DNA of 64,000 nucleotides from Bacteroidales bacterium (GTDB lineage Bacteria; Bacteroidota; Bacteroidia; Bacteroidales; M50B96): NCBI GenBank assembly GCA_021740905.1, contig JAIOYV010000004.1, positions 1 to 64,000 of the forward strand, read 5' to 3'. Shown piece by piece: positions 16,317 to 25,536 of this stretch (position 1 is its first letter; each line of letters starts with the position of its first letter). The notes under the pieces were generated by a model. It saw only the letters and a program-made list of their open reading frames with translations, ran no database searches and was not told where the DNA came from. The position numbers and the translations under genes were made by a program.

Positions 16317-17318
16317 ATGAAACAATCGCTTAAGAATGTATTACAAACATTTTCGGGAGTTATTCTCGGTGCTGTGTTTTTATATTTCACTTTAAGGGGG
16401 AAACCTTTGGATGAAATTGTTGAAAGCCTTCGTCATGCCGATTTGTTTTGGATGCTGATGAGCGGGGCTATGCTATTTGTCGTATTCGTTTTACGTGCGC
16501 TTCGTTGGGAAGTCATATTGCATAGTTCGGATGCCAAGGCCAATATAATTGATGTAAATATAGCCCTTTTTATTGGTTATTTTGTGAACAGTTTTACGCC
16601 CAAACTGGGTGAACTGATCCGGTGCACCAATCTAAAACGAAACCACGATATTAAACTTTCGACTCTTTTAGGCACGGTTGTATCAGAACGGATTTACGAT
16701 GTGTTGGTCCTTGCTTTAGGCCTGGTGTTTTTTGCCTTGTACGAATTAGACCGACTTGGTGGTTTTTTCGAGCAGGCAGGACAAAATGTTGGGGCAAGCT
16801 TTCTGGGGAAAGATTTTCTAATCTACCTTTTTCTCGGATTTCTGGCAGTCATGGTTATGGTTTATGTGTTCAGGAAAAAATTGGCCAATTACCGTTTGTT
16901 TGGTCTGTTCTATCATTTTGTGTCCGACATGTACCTAACCGTGGTGAAGACTTTTCGATTGAAACGGTTTAATTTGTTTTTTTTGTACACCATCCTGATC
17001 TGGATTACCTTGATTGCTTTGAATTATTGCTACCTGAAAGCATTGCCCGAAACCGATTCGTATAGTGTTTATTTTGCCACAGTAGTCCTGTTTGTGGGGG
17101 GCATTGGCTGGGCATTGCCTGCACCGGGAGGGATTGGTACCACACACTTTTTCATCCTTCAACTATTTATTGCTTTTAGTTTGTCGGAAAGTGCCGGTGT
17201 GAGTTTTGGCATTTTATCCAATGGTCTCAATTTTATCTACACCATTGTATTCGGATTATTGGCATTGGGTGTCAGCTTTTTCCGAAACCGCAAGAGAGCC
17301 ACAGCAGCAATTGCCTAA
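16317..17318 (+). CDS. UPF0104 / lysylphosphatidylglycerol synthase transmembrane-region family protein
   Basis: 333 residues with about eight hydrophobic helices, including FSGVILGAVFLYFTL at the start and FGLLALGVSFF near the end. The signatures LRALRWEVIL, FVNSFTPKLGELIRC and WALPAPGGIGTTHFF belong to the UPF0104 (COG0392) membrane family, related to the flippase part of MprF. Likely role is lipid or lipid-linked sugar translocation; the substrate cannot be read. It lacks the soluble aminoacyl-transferase domain of MprF. The gene for the pyruvate-kinase-like protein follows after about 47 bases, probably in one operon. Confidence 0.82.
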   Translation: MKQSLKNVLQTFSGVILGAVFLYFTLRGKPLDEIVESLRHADLFWMLMSGAMLFVVFVLRALRWEVILHSSDAKANIIDVNIALFIGYFVNSFTPKLGELIRCTNLKRNHDIKLSTLLGTVVSERIYDVLVLALGLVFFALYELDRLGGFFEQAGQNVGASFLGKDFLIYLFLGFLAVMVMVYVFRKKLANYRLFGLFYHFVSDMYLTVVKTFRLKRFNLFFLYTILIWITLIALNYCYLKALPETDSYSVYFATVVLFVGGIGWALPAPGGIGTTHFFILQLFIAFSLSESAGVSFGILSNGLNFIYTIVFGLLALGVSFFRNRKRATAAIA

Positions 17319-17365
17319 TTTCAAGTTGAAACGAGAATTATTACTTGCCAAAAAATTGCCATAAA

Positions 17366-18745
17366 ATGGAAAAAGCTTTGCAGGAATTAATACCTGTTTT
17401 TCAGAATATAAATAAGCAGGAAATTTTCTGCCGGCAAAAGTACAATGCATTGTTTTCTTCTATTTCTAAAGATAAAAAGGACTCGATTGAAAATTTCATT
17501 AGCTATCTTTCTTACCGTGATTTTCAATTGGAGATCGACTCCATTTTTGCAAAGAACAGCTTGCCAATTGTTTTTTCGGATACTGGGGATTTTAAGAATT
17601 CGGTCGAATCGTTAAAAAGATTGCTTGGATATTCATCCTATCAAAACCAATTAGCGAATTTTCAGTTAAAAAATGCGAGCGATTTTTTTGGATCAGACCA
17701 TGATGATGGTGTGCCTTCATTGATGGTCAATCTTCAGCAGGAAGCAGAACATGATGTAGGATATCTAAAAAATCTAATTGCTTGCGGTGTCAGGCATTTT
17801 CGCGTCAATTGTGCTTTTGGGAGTGAGATGGGGTGGGAGAGGACTCATCGAAATTTACAAAAGGCTGCTGGTGCAAATAATGAAGAAGCAAACCTTTTGT
17901 TTGATTTGGCAGGGCCGAAAATCAGGATAGAAAAATTATTTGAGAATCATACAGAGGTAAATTCCATTGACATTGAAAAAACTGAAAATCTTATAATATT
18001 CTCCAAATCGGCGAGTGCATTAAAGTTGCCGGGATCTCCCGATTTCATTAAAGGAGTTGTCAGTAGTATTGATTGCGATTTTTCAGTTTGCCATCCAAAT
18101 GAAATTATCCGTTTCGACGATAGCTGTGTCGAAGCCCGGATTATTGAAACAGGAAATGATTTTCTTCGCGTTTCGGTTGAAAAAGTAAGCCAGGTTCCCT
18201 ATTCTTTGCTCCCTGGAAAAGGGATTAACTTCCCTGAAAGTGATCTTGGCATTTCAGGACTAACCAAAAAAGACCAGAACGATTTGGCCTCAGTTGTCCA
18301 TTTGGATGGCACCCTTTGCTTTTCATTTGTGCAATCAGCTGCCGATATTATCGACATCGAAAAAGAAATCAGCAAATACAGGAAACCAGACATGCCGGTG
18401 GTCATCAAAATAGAAACTTTCAAGGCTGTCCGGAATCTCGAAGAAATAATCCTGGCAGCCATGCGCTTCCCCAAAGTGGCTTTGCTGATTGCCCGTGGCG
18501 ATTTGGTGTCGGAATGTGGTTGGGCTGCCTTGCCAGAAATCCAGGAGAAAATCAGCAAACTTGGACGAGCCGCTCATTTGCCCATTATCCTGGCCACTGA
18601 AATCCTCGAAAGCTACAACCAAAATGGCCTCCATACGCGCCCCGAAATGATAGACCTCCACCATGCCCGGAAATTCGATTGCCTCCTATTGAACAAAGGG
18701 CCAAATATTTTTGATACTATGGATTATGTGAGGGGTTTAATTTAA
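17366..18745 (+). CDS. Pyruvate-kinase-like protein
   Basis: 459 residues from the ATG at 17366; an in-frame TTG at 17345 is a less likely start. A helical N-terminal part of about 110 residues precedes a pyruvate-kinase-like barrel. Related motifs are GVRHFRVNCAFGSEMGWERT, LFDLAGPKIRI, VVIKIETFKAVRNLEEI, LLIARGDLVSECGW and LATEILESY. These match the divergent group carrying DLAGPK rather than canonical PykF. The final regulatory domain is missing. The normal barrel start KTKIVATIGP is replaced by SLMVNLQQEAEHD. Whether it makes ATP from phosphoenolpyruvate or has another activity is unknown. Confidence 0.75.
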   Translation: MEKALQELIPVFQNINKQEIFCRQKYNALFSSISKDKKDSIENFISYLSYRDFQLEIDSIFAKNSLPIVFSDTGDFKNSVESLKRLLGYSSYQNQLANFQLKNASDFFGSDHDDGVPSLMVNLQQEAEHDVGYLKNLIACGVRHFRVNCAFGSEMGWERTHRNLQKAAGANNEEANLLFDLAGPKIRIEKLFENHTEVNSIDIEKTENLIIFSKSASALKLPGSPDFIKGVVSSIDCDFSVCHPNEIIRFDDSCVEARIIETGNDFLRVSVEKVSQVPYSLLPGKGINFPESDLGISGLTKKDQNDLASVVHLDGTLCFSFVQSAADIIDIEKEISKYRKPDMPVVIKIETFKAVRNLEEIILAAMRFPKVALLIARGDLVSECGWAALPEIQEKISKLGRAAHLPIILATEILESYNQNGLHTRPEMIDLHHARKFDCLLLNKGPNIFDTMDYVRGLI

Positions 18746-18830
18746 GAATTAGACTTTTGACTTATGTGTTTTTTGACTTTGAAAAATATTTAAATGATAT
18801 TGGCATGGTGTAATTTAACACTAAATTGTT

Positions 18831-19142
18831 TTAAACTGATCTAATCAGATAACTTTCAGGATTTTGTGAAGAGTGAATAACACCAATTATTCTGATAGTT
18901 CTATTCTGATTATTCAAATCATAAAGAATTAAATAAGGAAACTTATCGGGAATAGCAAACCGGATTTTTTTGTATCTGACCTGATATGTACGTGGTTGGC
19001 TTTGAAGAATCCTAATACATTCCTTTATACTCCAAGTAAACTCTTTACCAAGTCCTCTTTTTTGGGTGTTATACCATCTTGCATTTGTGCGGATATCCAC
19101 CTTGGCTGATTCAGAAACAATTACTTCATAATTCATCTTCAA
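18831..19142 (-). CDS. RelE/ParE-family toxin
   Basis: 103 residues with the ParE/RelE fold pattern: MNYEVIVSESAKVDIRTNARWYN at the start, IRFAIPDKFPYLILYDLN in the middle, and IRIIGVIHSSQNP at the end. ParE-type proteins poison gyrase; RelE-type ones cleave mRNA, and the sequence does not decide between them. It follows its antitoxin gene with a 17-base overlap, the normal order for such modules. Confidence 0.82.
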   Translation of the reverse strand: MKMNYEVIVSESAKVDIRTNARWYNTQKRGLGKEFTWSIKECIRILQSQPRTYQVRYKKIRFAIPDKFPYLILYDLNNQNRTIRIIGVIHSSQNPESYLIRSV

Positions 19143-19377
19143 TCTCTTTTATTGTCTCCTCGAAGTCATGGAATATTTCATTTCCACTTTCAATAAGATA
19201 TAAGCGCTGGTCAATTAGGTCTTTTTGCCATTGGGGGATGACATCACTTTCTTCTTGGAAAGATTTAAGTTTCGAAATTGTAGAAACATCCTGTAGCTTG
19301 GATATCCATCTTATCAAACTTAGCTTATCGGCTTGCAGTTCTTGTAAGTTCATAAAATCATTGTTTTTGATTATCAA
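19126..19377 (-). CDS. Antitoxin of the ParE-like module
   Basis: 83 residues, largely helical and acidic at the end (FEETIKEIEDEL), of the addiction-module component family that pairs with ParE/RelE toxins (VIPQWQKDLIDQRL is typical). An internal ATG at 19353 (MNLQELQADKL) is an alternative start. It is first in the operon, overlapping the toxin gene by 17 bases, and probably represses the pair. Confidence 0.75.
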   Translation of the reverse strand: MIIKNNDFMNLQELQADKLSLIRWISKLQDVSTISKLKSFQEESDVIPQWQKDLIDQRLYLIESGNEIFHDFEETIKEIEDEL

Positions 19378-19446
19378 TCTACTGATTGCAAATTACGGAA
19401 ATAAGCATCAGAATAAAAAAATATAATTCCTTTCATTTCATGCAAT

Positions 19447-21516
19447 CTACTCCATCCCCTCCCTTTCTATCCTGATCCTGGCATCCACAGCAATCACCCG
19501 GTCTCCTTTTCCGAGGATAGGATTTAAGTCCATTTCAAATATTTCGGGTGCCGCTTCAACAAGGGCTGAAATGCGGGTAAGGATTTCGGCAAATTTGTAT
19601 TCGTTGATGCGTTCCTGGCCTCGCGCTCCGGCCAAAATCCCATAGCCCCGCAAGTTGCGGATCATCGACAGGGATTCTTCTTTAGTCAAAGGGGCAAGCC
19701 CGACTTTTATATCGCGCATTATTTCGATAAAAATTCCGCCCAATCCGCAAAGAATCGAATGCCCAAATTTGTCTTCTCGTTTGGCCCCGGCAAATAGTTC
19801 GGCACCCGACAGCATAGGCTGGATCAAGATAGAAGTAGTCTCAGGGATTTTGATCATCCTATCGAACTCACGACCTACAGTTTCATCATCCTCTATATTC
19901 AGCACAACACCGCCCACATCCGATTTGTGCACCGGACCAATTACTTTCATTACCACAGGATATTCCAGTTTCCGGGCTTCCTCAATGGCTTCTTCCCGGG
20001 TTGTGGCAATGGCTTCGCCTGCACGTGGAATGCCTGCTGCATCCAACAATTGTTGCACCTTATCGGGCTTTAAGTAGCCATCTTCTGCCATGTCGATAAT
20101 TTTGCGTATTTTTTCTACATCAATTTCAGGCCTGACAATTTCCATTGGTGCCGGGCGGGGTGTGTTCTGTATCCGCACCAGGGCTTTCCCCAGATTCACT
20201 TCATCGGAAAAGAAAATCCGTCCTTTGGCCATGAAATCCTTGATTTCTTCTTTTGCTGTTTCAATCGAAGGCAGGATTGGATAAATTGGCTTTTGGGCTG
20301 TCTTCATCTTTTCATGGATCATGTAGTAGGCATCGAATACTTTGGCCAAACCAGCAGTACCAAAAATTACGGCCATCGCGTCAATTTCATCCAATTCCTG
20401 ATCGACAAAATCGATAATCTTGCCCAATTGTTCGGCCGTTCCTGTTGCCAGGAAGTCGATGGGGTTTGAGATTGACGAGCCAGGATACAATTCGGACAGC
20501 AATGCTTTTCCCCGCTCATCATCGATGTGGGGGATTTTAAGGCCACCATCCGACAACACATCGGTTAGCATTACTGCCGGGCCGCCAGCATGGGTAATAA
20601 TGGCCACGTTTTTTCCTTTCAGGTCTTTGTGCATAAACACAGAAGCCACACTGGCCAATTCGTCGCGACCATAGCAACGAACAATGCCTGCCTTCCTGAA
20701 AAGGGCATCCACGGCCACATCGGGGCTGGCCAAAGCCCCTGTATGCGACGAAGCTGCACGGCTTCCTGCCTCAGAACTTCCTGCTTTGATAGCAGCAATT
20801 TTACAACCCTTGGCAATAAGCGACTGGGCACTTTTGAGCAACAGCTTTGGTTTGTCGATATTTTCGATGTAAAGCAATTTTACCCGGGGGCTTTTACCGG
20901 GGTCGAAAGAATGGTCCATGTATTCAAGGATTTCTTCCACTCCCAATTGGGCCGAATTACCTACCGAGAAAACACGCGCAAAAGGCAAACCTTTTGGGAT
21001 GCCAGCTTCCATGATAAAACAGGCTGTGGCTCCCGACCCGGAAATAAAATCGCAACCGCCCAAATCCAATTTCGGGATAGGGCTGGTAAACACACCATGA
21101 TATTCGGGCGATAAAGCACCAATGCAATTTGGTCCAATCAACGACCCATTCACACTGTTTATCACATCTACAATTTTTTGCTCCAGCTCCCTGCCTTCTT
21201 CACTTTCTTCACCAAAACCAGCCGATAGGATGATATATCCCTTGGTGTTTTTTTTATGGGCCAGCAATTCGACCGTTTCAAGTATATATTTTGAGGCGAT
21301 AGCGATTATGGCCAAATCCACAAAAGGCAGGTCGATTGGAGATGTATATGATTTTACTCCCTGTACTTCAACTTCTTTCGGGTTGGTGACATACAAATCG
21401 CCCTTGAATTTTCCATCCAACAGGTTTTTCAAAACTTTACCACCAGGCTTTTTCAGATCATTCGAGCCACCCACTACGACAATACTATCGGGGAATAATA
21501 ATTTTTTATTTATCAT
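19447..21516 (-). CDS. Acyl-CoA synthetase, ADP-forming (acetate-CoA ligase type), fused subunits
   Basis: 689 residues. Order: CoA-binding domain (SIVVVGGSNDLKKPGGKVLKN at the start), succinyl-CoA-ligase-like domains with GPNCIGAL and ISGSGATACF, the phospho-histidine region around SSHTGALASPDVAVDALF, and a C-terminal ATP-grasp domain (from about 470, with PVVMKVIGPVHKSDVGGV). This is the alpha-beta fusion of ADP-forming acetyl/acyl-CoA synthetase, which makes ATP from acyl-CoA in fermentation of acetate or amino-acid-derived acids. Substrate is not fixed by the sequence. A -7 box (21548-21555) lies 32 bases upstream of the start. Confidence 0.9.
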   Translation of the reverse strand: MINKKLLFPDSIVVVGGSNDLKKPGGKVLKNLLDGKFKGDLYVTNPKEVEVQGVKSYTSPIDLPFVDLAIIAIASKYILETVELLAHKKNTKGYIILSAGFGEESEEGRELEQKIVDVINSVNGSLIGPNCIGALSPEYHGVFTSPIPKLDLGGCDFISGSGATACFIMEAGIPKGLPFARVFSVGNSAQLGVEEILEYMDHSFDPGKSPRVKLLYIENIDKPKLLLKSAQSLIAKGCKIAAIKAGSSEAGSRAASSHTGALASPDVAVDALFRKAGIVRCYGRDELASVASVFMHKDLKGKNVAIITHAGGPAVMLTDVLSDGGLKIPHIDDERGKALLSELYPGSSISNPIDFLATGTAEQLGKIIDFVDQELDEIDAMAVIFGTAGLAKVFDAYYMIHEKMKTAQKPIYPILPSIETAKEEIKDFMAKGRIFFSDEVNLGKALVRIQNTPRPAPMEIVRPEIDVEKIRKIIDMAEDGYLKPDKVQQLLDAAGIPRAGEAIATTREEAIEEARKLEYPVVMKVIGPVHKSDVGGVVLNIEDDETVGREFDRMIKIPETTSILIQPMLSGAELFAGAKREDKFGHSILCGLGGIFIEIMRDIKVGLAPLTKEESLSMIRNLRGYGILAGARGQERINEYKFAEILTRISALVEAAPEIFEMDLNPILGKGDRVIAVDARIRIEREGME

Positions 21517-21547
21517 TTTAGTCTGCTTTTATTTTTGTTCGATGCTG

Positions 21548-21555
21548 CAAAATTA
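21548..21555 (-). promoter_or_regulatory. -7 box of the acyl-CoA synthetase gene
   Basis: Minus-strand TAATTTTG fits TAnnTTTG. No -33 box found. Confidence 0.35.
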
Positions 21556-21599
21556 ATACTCTGTGAGAACTATTGCATGTTTTAAAACATAGTTTGTGG

Positions 21600-21931
21600 G
21601 TTGTGTGTCCCGATTAGTTTCTTTCGGGATCTCCGCTTCGATACGACTGGGTGCTGGCTACTGGGCTTAGTACTTGATGATGAATTACTATCATTTGGGA
21701 TGAAGAAAATAATGAACATGGAACATTCAATATTGAACATCGAATGAAAAATGTTAAAGAATGTTCAACCAATATTTCCTCATTTAATATTTGATATTGA
21801 ATGTTGAATATTGGATATTTTTTACCAGGAAATAGGTACAGATTTGGGATGTTTGAGACGCGATTGATCGCGTCTCAACTGCTAACTGAAGACTGCCAAC
21901 TGAGGGCTGAGGATTGAGAATTACACAGTTA
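21600..21931. repeat. Gene-free spacer of repeated words and a perfect palindrome
   Basis: Contains GAACATTGAA/ATATTGAATGTT words (21712-21825), similar to 40280-40360. A perfect 24-base palindrome follows at 21854-21877 (TGAGACGCGAT then ATCGCGTCTCA around TG), then CTGACTG-like words to 21925. The palindrome lies downstream of murA and recurs at 40411-40580. Confidence 0.65.
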
Positions 21932-23251
21932 TCACTCACATTCATGGTTGTACCGCGTAATCTGCGCCCCCAATGCGTTTAGGCGGCTGTCGATATTCTG
22001 GTAACCCCGGTCTATTTGTTCAATATTATGGATAATGCTGGTCCCTTCGGCCGACATGGCCGCGATCAACAAGGCAACCCCGGCACGGATGTCGGGTGAT
22101 ACCATTACGGTGCCCCTTAGCCTTTGTTGGAGGTTGAGACCAATTACCGTGGCCCGGTGAGGGTCGCAAAGAATAATCTGAGCACCCATGTCGATCAATT
22201 TATCGACAAAGAACAAGCGGCTCTCAAACATCTTTTGGTGTATCAGCACACTTCCTTTTGCCTGGGTCGATACGACCAGGAAAACGCTTAACAGGTCGGG
22301 GGTCAAGCCCGGCCATATAGCATCGGCAATGGTCATGATGGAACCATCAATGAATGTCTCGATTTCGTAGTTGTCTTGCGATGGAATATAAATATCGTCG
22401 CCCCTTCGTTCAAGCTGGATGCCTAATCGCTGGAATGCCGATGGGATCAATCCCAGGTTTTCGTACGATACGTTTTTTATGGTGATTTCTGAATGGGTCA
22501 TGGCTGCCATCCCGATAAAACTGCCAATTTCGATCATATCGGGCAGTACAGTATGTTCGCAACCACCGAGATAATCCACCCCTTCGATGTGAAGGAGGTT
22601 GGAGCCAACACCAGTTATTTTCGCCCCCATGCTGTTGAGCATCTTGCAGAGTTGCTGGATATAGGGCTCGCAAGCGGCATTGTATATACTTGTTTTTCCA
22701 TCGGCCAATACAGCGGCCATGATAATGTTAGCCGTTCCTGTAACCGAAGCCTCGTCGAGGTGCATGTAGGTGCCTTTCAGTTTGTCGGCTTCGATGCGAT
22801 AAAAATGTTCGTTGGGGTCGTAATCGAATTTTGCGCCCAGGCTTTGCAATCCGATTATGTGCGTATCGAGCCGACGTCGCCCAATCTTGTCACCTCCGGG
22901 CTTGGGCATATACCCTTTCCCAAAGCGGGCCACCAGGGGACCTAAAAGCATCACAGATCCACGCAACCCGGCGCCTTTTATCCGGTAATCGTTGCTGCTC
23001 AGGTAGCCAATATCGATTTTGGAAGCCTGAAAACTATAGGTCGAATCGTCCAGTTTAGTTACCTCAACCCCCAGGCTTTTCAACAATTCGATGAGCTTAA
23101 TTACATCGCGGATGTTGGGGATATTCTTAATGGTTACTTTTTCAGGGGTCAATAAAACAGCACATAATATTTGAAGTGCCTCGTTTTTTGCGCCCTGGGG
23201 AACAATATCGCCTTTCAGCTGCCTTCCCCCGGTAATCTCGAATGAAGCCAT
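21932..23251 (-). CDS. murA: UDP-N-acetylglucosamine 1-carboxyvinyltransferase
   Basis: 439 residues. First committed step of peptidoglycan synthesis: transfers enolpyruvate from PEP to UDP-GlcNAc in the cytoplasm. Family motifs include GGRQLKGDIVPQGAKNEAL at the start and LRGSVMLLGPLVARFG. The loop that holds the active cysteine (Cys115 in E. coli) reads PKPGGDKIGRRRLDTH, with aspartate at residue 121. Aspartate at this site keeps activity and gives fosfomycin resistance in other bacteria. It follows the DUF4290 gene on the same strand after 67 bases, probably one operon from the promoter at 23999-24030. Confidence 0.95.
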   Translation of the reverse strand: MASFEITGGRQLKGDIVPQGAKNEALQILCAVLLTPEKVTIKNIPNIRDVIKLIELLKSLGVEVTKLDDSTYSFQASKIDIGYLSSNDYRIKGAGLRGSVMLLGPLVARFGKGYMPKPGGDKIGRRRLDTHIIGLQSLGAKFDYDPNEHFYRIEADKLKGTYMHLDEASVTGTANIIMAAVLADGKTSIYNAACEPYIQQLCKMLNSMGAKITGVGSNLLHIEGVDYLGGCEHTVLPDMIEIGSFIGMAAMTHSEITIKNVSYENLGLIPSAFQRLGIQLERRGDDIYIPSQDNYEIETFIDGSIMTIADAIWPGLTPDLLSVFLVVSTQAKGSVLIHQKMFESRLFFVDKLIDMGAQIILCDPHRATVIGLNLQQRLRGTVMVSPDIRAGVALLIAAMSAEGTSIIHNIEQIDRGYQNIDSRLNALGAQITRYNHECE

Positions 23252-23318
23252 TGGTTTATTTTTTTGTGGGTGTTAAAATTCCATCGATCTAAATAGTATA
23301 GCCCATAAATTTACCGGA

Positions 23319-23945
23319 CTACGAACGGCTGCGATAGTCGCTTTTATGATTCTTCGGTGCTTTCTTTTTCTTGATTTTAGGGCCTAATACGTCTTTTGTC
23401 TCCACCAATTTTAAATCTTCACGGGGTACCAATTTACCTCCAGATAATACTTTTAGGTTTTTGAAAATCGTTTCGTCGCTTACGCTGTCGCGGTTCCATG
23501 TCAAATACGATTTCTTCATGTGGTTGGCAAGTATTTCAATCAAATGCTCTTTTTCAGGGCCTTCTTCAAACTCAATAGCCTTTTTTACCATGTCCTCCAG
23601 CGTTTTGCCGTAGTGCATAAATTTAATTTGCTGGGCAGGATAAGGAAGTTTTCGTGGTTTTTCCTGAAAGGTTTCGCGGACCGGTATTGGGTATGGCGAA
23701 TCGATATCCAAATCGAAATCGGACATAATGAAAATATGATCCCATAATTTGTGTTTGAAATCGGGGATGTCGCGCAAATGAGGGTTCATGTTCCCCATAA
23801 TGGTAATTATTGTTCCTGCGGCATGGTTTCTTTCATCACGGTCTTCGATGGCCCGCATGTGATCGACCATTTTATGTATACTCCGGCCATATTCAGGCAA
23901 TACCATTTTAACTCTTTTTGTATTATAATCCGCTTGTAAGCTCAT
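23319..23945 (-). CDS. DUF4290 protein
   Basis: 208 residues. LPEYGRSIHKMVDHM, DRDERNHAAGTIITIMGNM and the basic tail KIKKKKAPKNHKSDYR match the DUF4290 family, which is restricted to Bacteroidota and usually next to murA. Function unknown; the mostly helical, Arg/Lys-rich end suggests nucleic-acid or protein binding, which is inference. It is the first gene of the likely DUF4290-murA operon. Confidence 0.8.
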   Translation of the reverse strand: MSLQADYNTKRVKMVLPEYGRSIHKMVDHMRAIEDRDERNHAAGTIITIMGNMNPHLRDIPDFKHKLWDHIFIMSDFDLDIDSPYPIPVRETFQEKPRKLPYPAQQIKFMHYGKTLEDMVKKAIEFEEGPEKEHLIEILANHMKKSYLTWNRDSVSDETIFKNLKVLSGGKLVPREDLKLVETKDVLGPKIKKKKAPKNHKSDYRSRS

Positions 23946-23998
23946 ATCCGATTGTTAAATAAAGAGGTTTATCTACTATTAAAGATTTCATTAGGCAA

Positions 23999-24030
23999 CA
24001 AAAGTAAGCTTTTCGACGCTGATTTACAAA
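23999..24030 (-). promoter_or_regulatory. Bipartite promoter of DUF4290-murA
   Basis: Minus strand reads TTTG (24030-24027), a 20-base spacer, then TACTTTTG (24006-23999), matching the Bacteroidota consensus. The transcript leader would be about 46 bases. Confidence 0.6.
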
Positions 24031-24819
24031 CGTGACGCCTAGATACCTTATTTGATTTTGATGGGGGCCTCTTTCTAGTCAGAGTACATTGCAATTGCTT
24101 GTTTTGCGTTGGTATGGATTTAAGGTAAAGATTCAAAAAAGCTTACGCCTAACAACATAATCAAATTCAGCCTCAGATGCTCCGTTTTGAGAAATCAAGA
24201 TACCCAGATTTAGTGGTTTAAATTCTGTTAACCAGTAATTTGAATTTTCGATCAAATATTCTTAATCTATAATAATTTTAATAATCTACGAATCTATGGC
24301 TACATTATGCTTGTTTATTTCTGGGTAAGTTATTTTGAAAGTTTTACTAAGGCGAAACGCTGAAAGTTCTATCAACAAATTGACTATCCAGAATACCTTA
24401 CATCCAAGTTTACCTCAAATTGCCGGAATAATTTCCAGTCACATCGGCACGCCTCGGCTTTTTGCAACCTGCCCCCAGTGTGAAGAATTAGCTTTTAATT
24501 TCCCATTGCCGAAGTCGTAATGCGACTTAAAGTTGCACTCCGATCCGGTATTTGCAAACAATGATCACGAGGAAGGCGAATAGGATCGAAGGCTTTAAAA
24601 TTTCATAGAACTTAGAGCTCATCAATCAACATCGAACCTTTGTCAAATCTACTGTTAGGTTCGTATCTCTTTCCTGTATTTTGGTGGTCGAAATAATGCC
24701 GTTCATCAACAGAAAGAGGATATTCGGAATAAATCCGATGAAAAACAAAACCTAATCGCTGGGCAAGCGTAACATCGAGCGAAATTGAAGTTTTCAAGAA
24801 GATTTAAAATGCGGTAATT
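24031..24819. other. Long gene-poor spacer, possible decayed coding remnant
   Basis: About 790 bases without a convincing gene. On the minus strand 24133-24261 is open for 43 codons and reads like coding sequence (NSNYWLTEFKPLNLGIL then SQNGASEAEFDYVVRRKLF), with stops and no start upstream. It may be the tail of a decayed gene. The frames at 24335 and 24612 show no protein character. Confidence 0.3.
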
Positions 24820-25218
24820 ATGCAAACAATAGCAGAAAAAAAACAGAGAGTCCTGCTGGTTGAGGACAACCCGATAAACCAGAAAGTAGCAGGCATTTAC
24901 CTGCAGCGCTTGGGTTTCGACATGGAAATAGCCGAGAATGGCAAGATTGGTGTTGAAAAGTTTAGTCACAACGACTACGATATTATACTCATGGACATCA
25001 ACATGCCCGTGATGGATGGCTTCCAGGCCACCTTCCTGATAAGAGAAATTGAAAAGAACAAAAAAATGGGTACCCGCACAAGCATTGTGGCAGTTACGGC
25101 CAATGCCATGAAGGGCGACCGGGAACGCTGCCTCCAGGTTGGGATGGACCACTACATTAGCAAGCCCTACCTTCCTTCCGATCTCGAAAGGGCTTTCCAA
25201 GCGTTGAAAACGAGTTAA
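24820..25218 (+). CDS. Single-domain response regulator (CheY-like receiver)
   Basis: 132 residues, one receiver domain: acidic pair VEDNP, phospho-acceptor aspartate in DIILMDINMPVMDG, threonine in VAVTANAM and lysine in YISKPY are all present. No output domain. It is closely similar to the C-terminal receiver of the hybrid kinase encoded 320 bases downstream (shared DNxxNQKVA, NGKIxVEKFS, DIILMDIxMP), so it probably exchanges phosphate with that pathway or arose from it by duplication. Confidence 0.9.
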   Translation: MQTIAEKKQRVLLVEDNPINQKVAGIYLQRLGFDMEIAENGKIGVEKFSHNDYDIILMDINMPVMDGFQATFLIREIEKNKKMGTRTSIVAVTANAMKGDRERCLQVGMDHYISKPYLPSDLERAFQALKTS

Positions 25219-25536
25219 ATAAAATGTTTGTCAATTGGAAATATTGAGGTTTATTAACAATATGCTGAATTGGAGTAATGGCGTGCTGGAGTAATGAATG
25301 TTTAGACACTTCTGTCAACCCAATAATTTACACCTCGAAGATAGCATAGGTTGGCTCTAATCCTTCAAGGTATGTATAAGGGTCGGAAAAAGAGTAGGTT
25401 GCAAATAATTTGGATCTTATATAGAACCCTCCCCAAAAATGCTTGTTGTTTTTTACTTTTAAATTAGGATATTTGATGGGCTAAATAAATAGCGCAGCTA
25501 TTGGATAATTAATCCGGGCCTTTGTCGAATTTTGAT
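25219..25536. other. Gene-free spacer before the hybrid kinase
   Basis: No gene. GGAGTAATGG-type words occur at about 25270-25295. No clear promoter box was identified. Confidence 0.4.

Noticed and set aside
20590-21114. 174-codon open frame on the plus strand
   Set aside because: Lies entirely opposite the acyl-CoA synthetase gene and has no domain-like pattern.
22493-22945. 150-codon open frame on the plus strand
   Set aside because: Opposite strand of murA, whose motifs are unambiguous.
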